A stretch of DNA of 64,000 nucleotides from Micavibrio_C sp046294845 (GTDB lineage Bacteria; Pseudomonadota; Alphaproteobacteria; Micavibrionales; Micavibrionaceae). The position numbers and the translations under genes were made by a program. Positions within the stretch are counted from its first letter, which is position 1; every line of letters starts with the position of its first letter. The notes beneath the pieces are model-generated. The model saw only the letters and a list, made by a program, of their open reading frames with translations. It was not told the origin of the DNA and searched no databases. Positions 60,589 to 64,000 of this stretch are shown here, in pieces. The stretch lies in the NCBI GenBank assembly GCA_046294845.1, contig JBKBNU010000001.1:372001-436000 (forward strand), read 5' to 3'.

Positions 60589-61362
60589 TTACTGTTTGAA
60601 TAGATTATAGACGTCGTTGCTCTCGGCGCGGGGTCTGTAACCTGGAAGATCGTGATACCAGATCAAGGCCTTGTCGTCTGGCGACCATAACTCAAAGCTG
60701 ACAATATCAGCCATCAATGTCCAAAGTTCATAGCCGTTCACAACCAGTGGTGAAGTAGTGTTGGCCATGAAAGGGATCATTTCAATATGAAGGAAGGCTT
60801 CTCGCGCTTGCCCCTTCATCGTTTTTAAACCATTATTTGCTGCTGCTTTTTTGAAGCCCTCAAACTCTTCTTTTGAGAGCTCGATATTTACATGGCTGTC
60901 TATGTCTTTGGGAACCAACGCAATCCACATATCGGCAACGGGTACGGCGAAGTAGGATTCCTTTTCTTCCGGCAATACGATTTTTACTGTAACAAAACCC
61001 AGTTCCTGAAGCATTTTGGCTGCGACAGAGGGCGTTGGTATATCGACTTGCACGATCGTTTTAATTTTGATCGGGCTATCGCCATAATCATAGTTTGTGA
61101 AAGCATTCTCCAGAAACGGCACATCGTTATGGATCATATTGACGCGTTCACGGGGGCTGGCGATTTTATAGGCGTCCGATAGCGTGACCCATGAGCGGAA
61201 ATCCGGCTGGACACCGGCATATTTAAAGAAAGCAAATCCTGCAATATATTCAGGGGTCAGGCGTTGTTGTGCCGCTCGTGCTTCCCATCCTGTCAGGATC
61301 AGGACAGCACAGAAAATGAAAAGAAAAAGGGCCTGTAATCGCAAAAAGGGAGAGTGGCTCAT
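60589..61362 (-). CDS. Exported hypothetical protein
   Basis: The 257-residue protein has a signal peptide (cleavage near ARAAQ, residue 31). The mature part carries EYIAGFAFFKYAGVQPDF, ASPRERVNMIHNDVPFLENAF and a C-terminal FELWSPDDKALIWYHDLPGY. No cysteines remain after the signal region, which argues against disulphides. It may belong to a small periplasmic domain family (DUF4852-like is possible, not confirmed). No ligand or enzyme motif is visible. Confidence 0.6.
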   Translation of the reverse strand: MSHSPFLRLQALFLFIFCAVLILTGWEARAAQQRLTPEYIAGFAFFKYAGVQPDFRSWVTLSDAYKIASPRERVNMIHNDVPFLENAFTNYDYGDSPIKIKTIVQVDIPTPSVAAKMLQELGFVTVKIVLPEEKESYFAVPVADMWIALVPKDIDSHVNIELSKEEFEGFKKAAANNGLKTMKGQAREAFLHIEMIPFMANTTSPLVVNGYELWTLMADIVSFELWSPDDKALIWYHDLPGYRPRAESNDVYNLFKQ

Positions 61363-61479
61363 TATAATCCGTTCTTTTATGGCCCGCCGTTACTGTTACG
61401 CTTATTATTAATGTTAAATTATAAATAATTTACAGAGGGTATAGAACAAGATAAAGATGAAAACCACAGGTTAGCGATT

Positions 61480-62049
61480 ATGTTCATAAATTCTTCTGAT
61501 AATAGAAGGGGTTCAGGTAAAAACGACCCCGGCGGGCCGGAAAAAACCCATACCGAAGATACTGAAGATTTATGGGCTTTGGCGACCAAAGATGTCCAGA
61601 AAATCAAGAATCGTAACGATGTCATAGCGCCCGCCCCCAAAAAACTGAAGCGCCGTAAACCTGAAGCAGGGCATGAGAGTATAATAGCCATACCCCAGCC
61701 AAGTGCTGCAGCCGAAGGTTTTGAAATTGATACCCGCACAGACCAGAAATTGCGGCGGGGACAATATCCGATCGATTACACCCTCGATCTGCATGGGATG
61801 GTACAGGAAGAAGCTTATCGTAAGCTGACCCAATCCCTGCAAGAGCTGTATGGTCGGGGCAAACGCTGTGCTTTGGTGATTACCGGCAAGGGGCGTGATG
61901 GCGCAGGGGTCTTAAGACAGAATCTGCCGGACTGGCTCGGCCAGTCACCACTGTCATCGATTGTTCTCAAGTCCTATCCGGCACAGGCTGCCCATGGCGG
62001 GGCGGGGGCTTTTTATGTGCTTTTGCGGCGTAACAGGGCGCTTTCCTAG
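61480..62049 (+). CDS. Smr domain protein
   Basis: The 189 residues comprise a polar, basic N-terminal extension (about 1-95) and a C-terminal Smr domain. The domain has the LDLHGMVQEEAY motif near residue 100, the GKG-containing loop VITGKGRDGAGVLRQ, and the C-terminal FYVLLRR. Small MutS-related domains nick or bind branched DNA or RNA; the exact role of stand-alone forms is open. In many alphaproteobacteria this gene follows mltA, whereas here mltA is 46 kb away. The stop overlaps the convergent M23 gene by 4 bp. Confidence 0.9.
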   Translation: MFINSSDNRRGSGKNDPGGPEKTHTEDTEDLWALATKDVQKIKNRNDVIAPAPKKLKRRKPEAGHESIIAIPQPSAAAEGFEIDTRTDQKLRRGQYPIDYTLDLHGMVQEEAYRKLTQSLQELYGRGKRCALVITGKGRDGAGVLRQNLPDWLGQSPLSSIVLKSYPAQAAHGGAGAFYVLLRRNRALS

Positions 62050-63074
62050 GGCGCTTCAATCCGGATATCAACTGTACGTGTACGTACAATATCAGCCATG
62101 TCGGGGCTTTTTCTTGTTACATGGACCTCACCTTTATAGTTTCCCGTTGCAAAGATTGCGGGGTTAAAGGGTTTGCCCATGTAATACATTTGCCGTATGC
62201 GGGTCTTCTCTTGCGGGAAAGAACGTGAAGCCAGAACATCGCCTGCCTCGTCCAGTATTTTCAGCGTAACCAAATCACCCTTTTGCAGACCATAAAACAA
62301 GGCCCAAAAGATAACCGGATCACCCTTGCCGAGGGTAAGCTTCGCGGGACTATCTGCTGCAATTTTAAGGGCATCCAGCAAAGGCGGATTACGCTGGAAC
62401 CCTGCAGCATAAATGGAGAGCGGTTCATAAGTTACCTCTTGTTGCCATAGAGGGGTCACACCGTCGCGGCGACTATCGCAGGATGCTTGGGCAGGCAGAC
62501 CGGTAAACGGGTCATAAAGCACCGAGTCCTTCATGACGATAAAATGGAGGTGGGGAAATTCGGCAATACCCGAATGCCCGACTTTAGCCAGTGGTTGGCC
62601 TGCCTTTACATGCTCACCCTCCTTGACCATCAGGGAGCCTTGCTTCAGGTGGCAATAAAGTGTCTGCCAACCCTCTTTATGCTGCAGCACAATTCCGTTG
62701 CCACAGCCTTTATGCTCTGCCAGCATTTGGGCTATTTCCTCTTTGCTGGGTTCTTTATCCTCTACACCATCCCTCAGGCGCAGCACCTCTCCGTCAAGGG
62801 CTGCCAGAACATCAACTCCTGTTTCCATGCCCAATAGATCGCGGATGGCAAAGTCACTACCGTCATGACCGTCATAGGTCAGGCTGCCACACTGGTAGTC
62901 CTGTGCAGAATCATTTGCTGCTTGTGTATCCACATAGTGAACGACCCAACAATCCTGACCGATTGTGCAATCGACTGGCTGATGCAGTACTTCAGCGCTG
63001 CGGGCAGAAGATGTGATAAGACAGTTGCCTGATAAAGTCACAAATAATATCAACAGGTAGTGGCGGCCCATCAT
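62046..63074 (-). CDS. M23 family peptidase (exported, LytM-type)
   Basis: The 342-residue protein has a signal peptide. The LytM domain (about 70-190) has zinc-site motifs GHDGSDFAI (HxxxD), LYCHLKQGS and FPHLHFIVM (HxH), all four ligands being present, so an active cell-wall endopeptidase is expected. An insertion around residues 100-120 (EDKEPSKEEIAQML) and a beta-sandwich C-terminal half (about 215-342) are additional. Cysteines in CTIGQDCWVVHY and CGSLTYDG suggest disulphides. The start at 63074 begins directly with the signal peptide; a longer start would overlap hslU. Confidence 0.85.
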   Translation of the reverse strand: MMGRHYLLILFVTLSGNCLITSSARSAEVLHQPVDCTIGQDCWVVHYVDTQAANDSAQDYQCGSLTYDGHDGSDFAIRDLLGMETGVDVLAALDGEVLRLRDGVEDKEPSKEEIAQMLAEHKGCGNGIVLQHKEGWQTLYCHLKQGSLMVKEGEHVKAGQPLAKVGHSGIAEFPHLHFIVMKDSVLYDPFTGLPAQASCDSRRDGVTPLWQQEVTYEPLSIYAAGFQRNPPLLDALKIAADSPAKLTLGKGDPVIFWALFYGLQKGDLVTLKILDEAGDVLASRSFPQEKTRIRQMYYMGKPFNPAIFATGNYKGEVHVTRKSPDMADIVRTRTVDIRIEAP

Positions 63075-63081
63075 GCCCCAC

Positions 63082-64000
63082 TTAAAGAATAAAGCGGGAA
63101 AGGTCAGCATCGCCGGCCAGTGTACCCACCTGATCTTTTACCATTGCTTCATCGATTGTGACGGTCTCCCCGCCGCGGTCAGAGGCAGAGAAGCTGATAT
63201 CATCGAGCAATTTTTCCATCACTGTGTGTAGACGGCGGGCGCCGATATTCTCGACACTCTGATTGACAGCAAAAGCGATCGAGGCAATTTCGTCAAGTGC
63301 GCCTTCCGAAAAATCAATCGTCATATTCTCTGTGCCAATTAATGCCTTGTATTGTTGAATAAGGCACGCATCTGTTTCTGTCAGGATGCGTTTGAAATCT
63401 TCTTTGGTCAGGGCTTTCAGTTCTACACGGATCGGCAGGCGACCTTGCAGTTCTGCCAGCATATCGCTCGGCTTGGCGTAATGGAAAGCGCCAGAGGCTA
63501 TAAACAAAATATGGTCTGTTTTAACAGGGCCGTGTTTGGTGCTGACTGTTGTGCCTTCAATCAAGGGAAGGAGATCGCGCTGCACACCTTCGCGGCTAAC
63601 ATCACCGCCACGGGCATCCTGACGGCTGGCGATCTTGTCGATTTCATCAATAAAGACAATACCGTTCTGCTGTACAAGCTCGAGGGCACTGGCAACAACT
63701 TTTTCATCATCAAGAAGCTTGTCGGCCTCTTCTGCCATCAACACTTCGTAACTATCGACGACTTTCAGGCGTTTACGTTTGGTGCGGGCGCCAAAGGCCT
63801 TGCCCATGATGTCGCCAATATTGATCATGCTCATTGATGAGCCAGGCATGCCGGGGATATCAAAACTCGCCATCGGATCGGCACGGTCAAGTACATCGAT
63901 TTCGATTTCTTTGTCGTTTAATTCACCATCACGCAATTTTTTGCGGAAAGACTCGCGCGTATGTTCGGAAGCGGTATCACCAACCAAAGCGTCTAGTACG
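63082..64000 (-). CDS. hslU: ATP-dependent protease ATPase subunit HslU, C-terminal part
   Basis: The frame is open through the window edge, so the start and the Walker A motif lie outside. About 305 residues are visible: the I domain (LVGDTASEHTRESFRKKLRD, then KRKRLKVVDSYEVLM), Walker B with GIVFIDEIDKIASRQD, the sensor region ILFIASGAFHYAKPSDMLAELQGRLPIRVEL, and the C-terminal GARRLHTVMEKLLDDISF ending SRFIL. HslU unfolds substrates for the HslV peptidase; its C-terminal tail activates HslV. Confidence 0.96.
   Translation of the reverse strand, partial: VLDALVGDTASEHTRESFRKKLRDGELNDKEIEIDVLDRADPMASFDIPGMPGSSMSMINIGDIMGKAFGARTKRKRLKVVDSYEVLMAEEADKLLDDEKVVASALELVQQNGIVFIDEIDKIASRQDARGGDVSREGVQRDLLPLIEGTTVSTKHGPVKTDHILFIASGAFHYAKPSDMLAELQGRLPIRVELKALTKEDFKRILTETDACLIQQYKALIGTENMTIDFSEGALDEIASIAFAVNQSVENIGARRLHTVMEKLLDDISFSASDRGGETVTIDEAMVKDQVGTLAGDADLSRFIL

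Overview
The window looks like a chromosomal segment of an alphaproteobacterium with moderate GC, from a lineage I cannot name with confidence (a Rhodospirillales/Micavibrio-like group would fit). The evidence is the alphaproteobacterial gene order: a pyruvate-dikinase regulatory protein gene, then hemE-hemH-hemJ-rho; aroE-coaE-dnaQ with secB-fxsA-Tim44-mltA; mnmE, then mnmG-rsmG-parA-parB with parS sites; and lptE-holA-DUF3576. Both landmarks of an alphaproteobacterial replication origin lie here: the 421-bp AT-rich gap upstream of hemE (24077-24497) and the parABS locus (44254-48260).

Layout. 1-3.7 kb: the end of lemA, an M48 protease, a Bax-inhibitor-1 protein, a sigma-54 activator without a receiver domain, and tRNA-Ala(GGC). 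3.7-6.1 kb (minus): a five-gene envelope cluster with MerT-like and MerP-like metal-handling proteins and a DUF4402 protein. 6.2-10.6 kb (minus): a 1460-residue RTX adhesin-like protein with two C-type lectin domains, followed by entericidin, a small exported protein and an O-antigen ligase-like protein. 12.6-20.6 kb: housekeeping genes, including an indoleamine 2,3-dioxygenase gene split by a frameshift. 20.7-24.1 kb (minus): two related unknown proteins plus a third unknown, lying between the dikinase regulator and the candidate origin. 24.5-28.7 kb: the haem genes and rho. 28.8-35.9 kb: two tandem paralogous exported proteins of about 1170 residues. 36-43.7 kb: a zinc-finger membrane protein, a dienelactone hydrolase, hisG with a TrpR/YerC-like regulator, mnmE and a frameshifted porin. 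43.8-49.2 kb: mnmG-rsmG-parA-parB with four parS sites inside coding sequence, and a degenerate EAL protein. 49.3-52.4 kb (minus): a 14-repeat RCC1 protein with a LamG-like end. 52.5-56.2 kb: lptE, holA, a GIY-YIG nuclease unit between two copies of the holA 3' end, and DUF3576. 56.5-64 kb: an intact porin, a YggS-type PLP protein, several alphaproteobacterial unknowns, Smr, an M23 peptidase and the end of hslU.

How it fits together. The core is a conserved near-origin neighbourhood (replication, segregation, haem, tRNA modification, cell-wall and LPS assembly). Large extracellular proteins (RTX/lectin, DUF1554/DUF1566-like, RCC1/LamG) and outer-membrane proteins have been added to it. The observation I rate highest is the GIY-YIG/palindrome unit at the 3' end of holA: it is bracketed by two 44-bp copies of the holA tail that differ only at synonymous positions and in the stop codon. 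That pattern suggests an element that restores the gene it enters. Two single-base frameshifts (dioxygenase and first porin) could be real pseudogenes or assembly errors.
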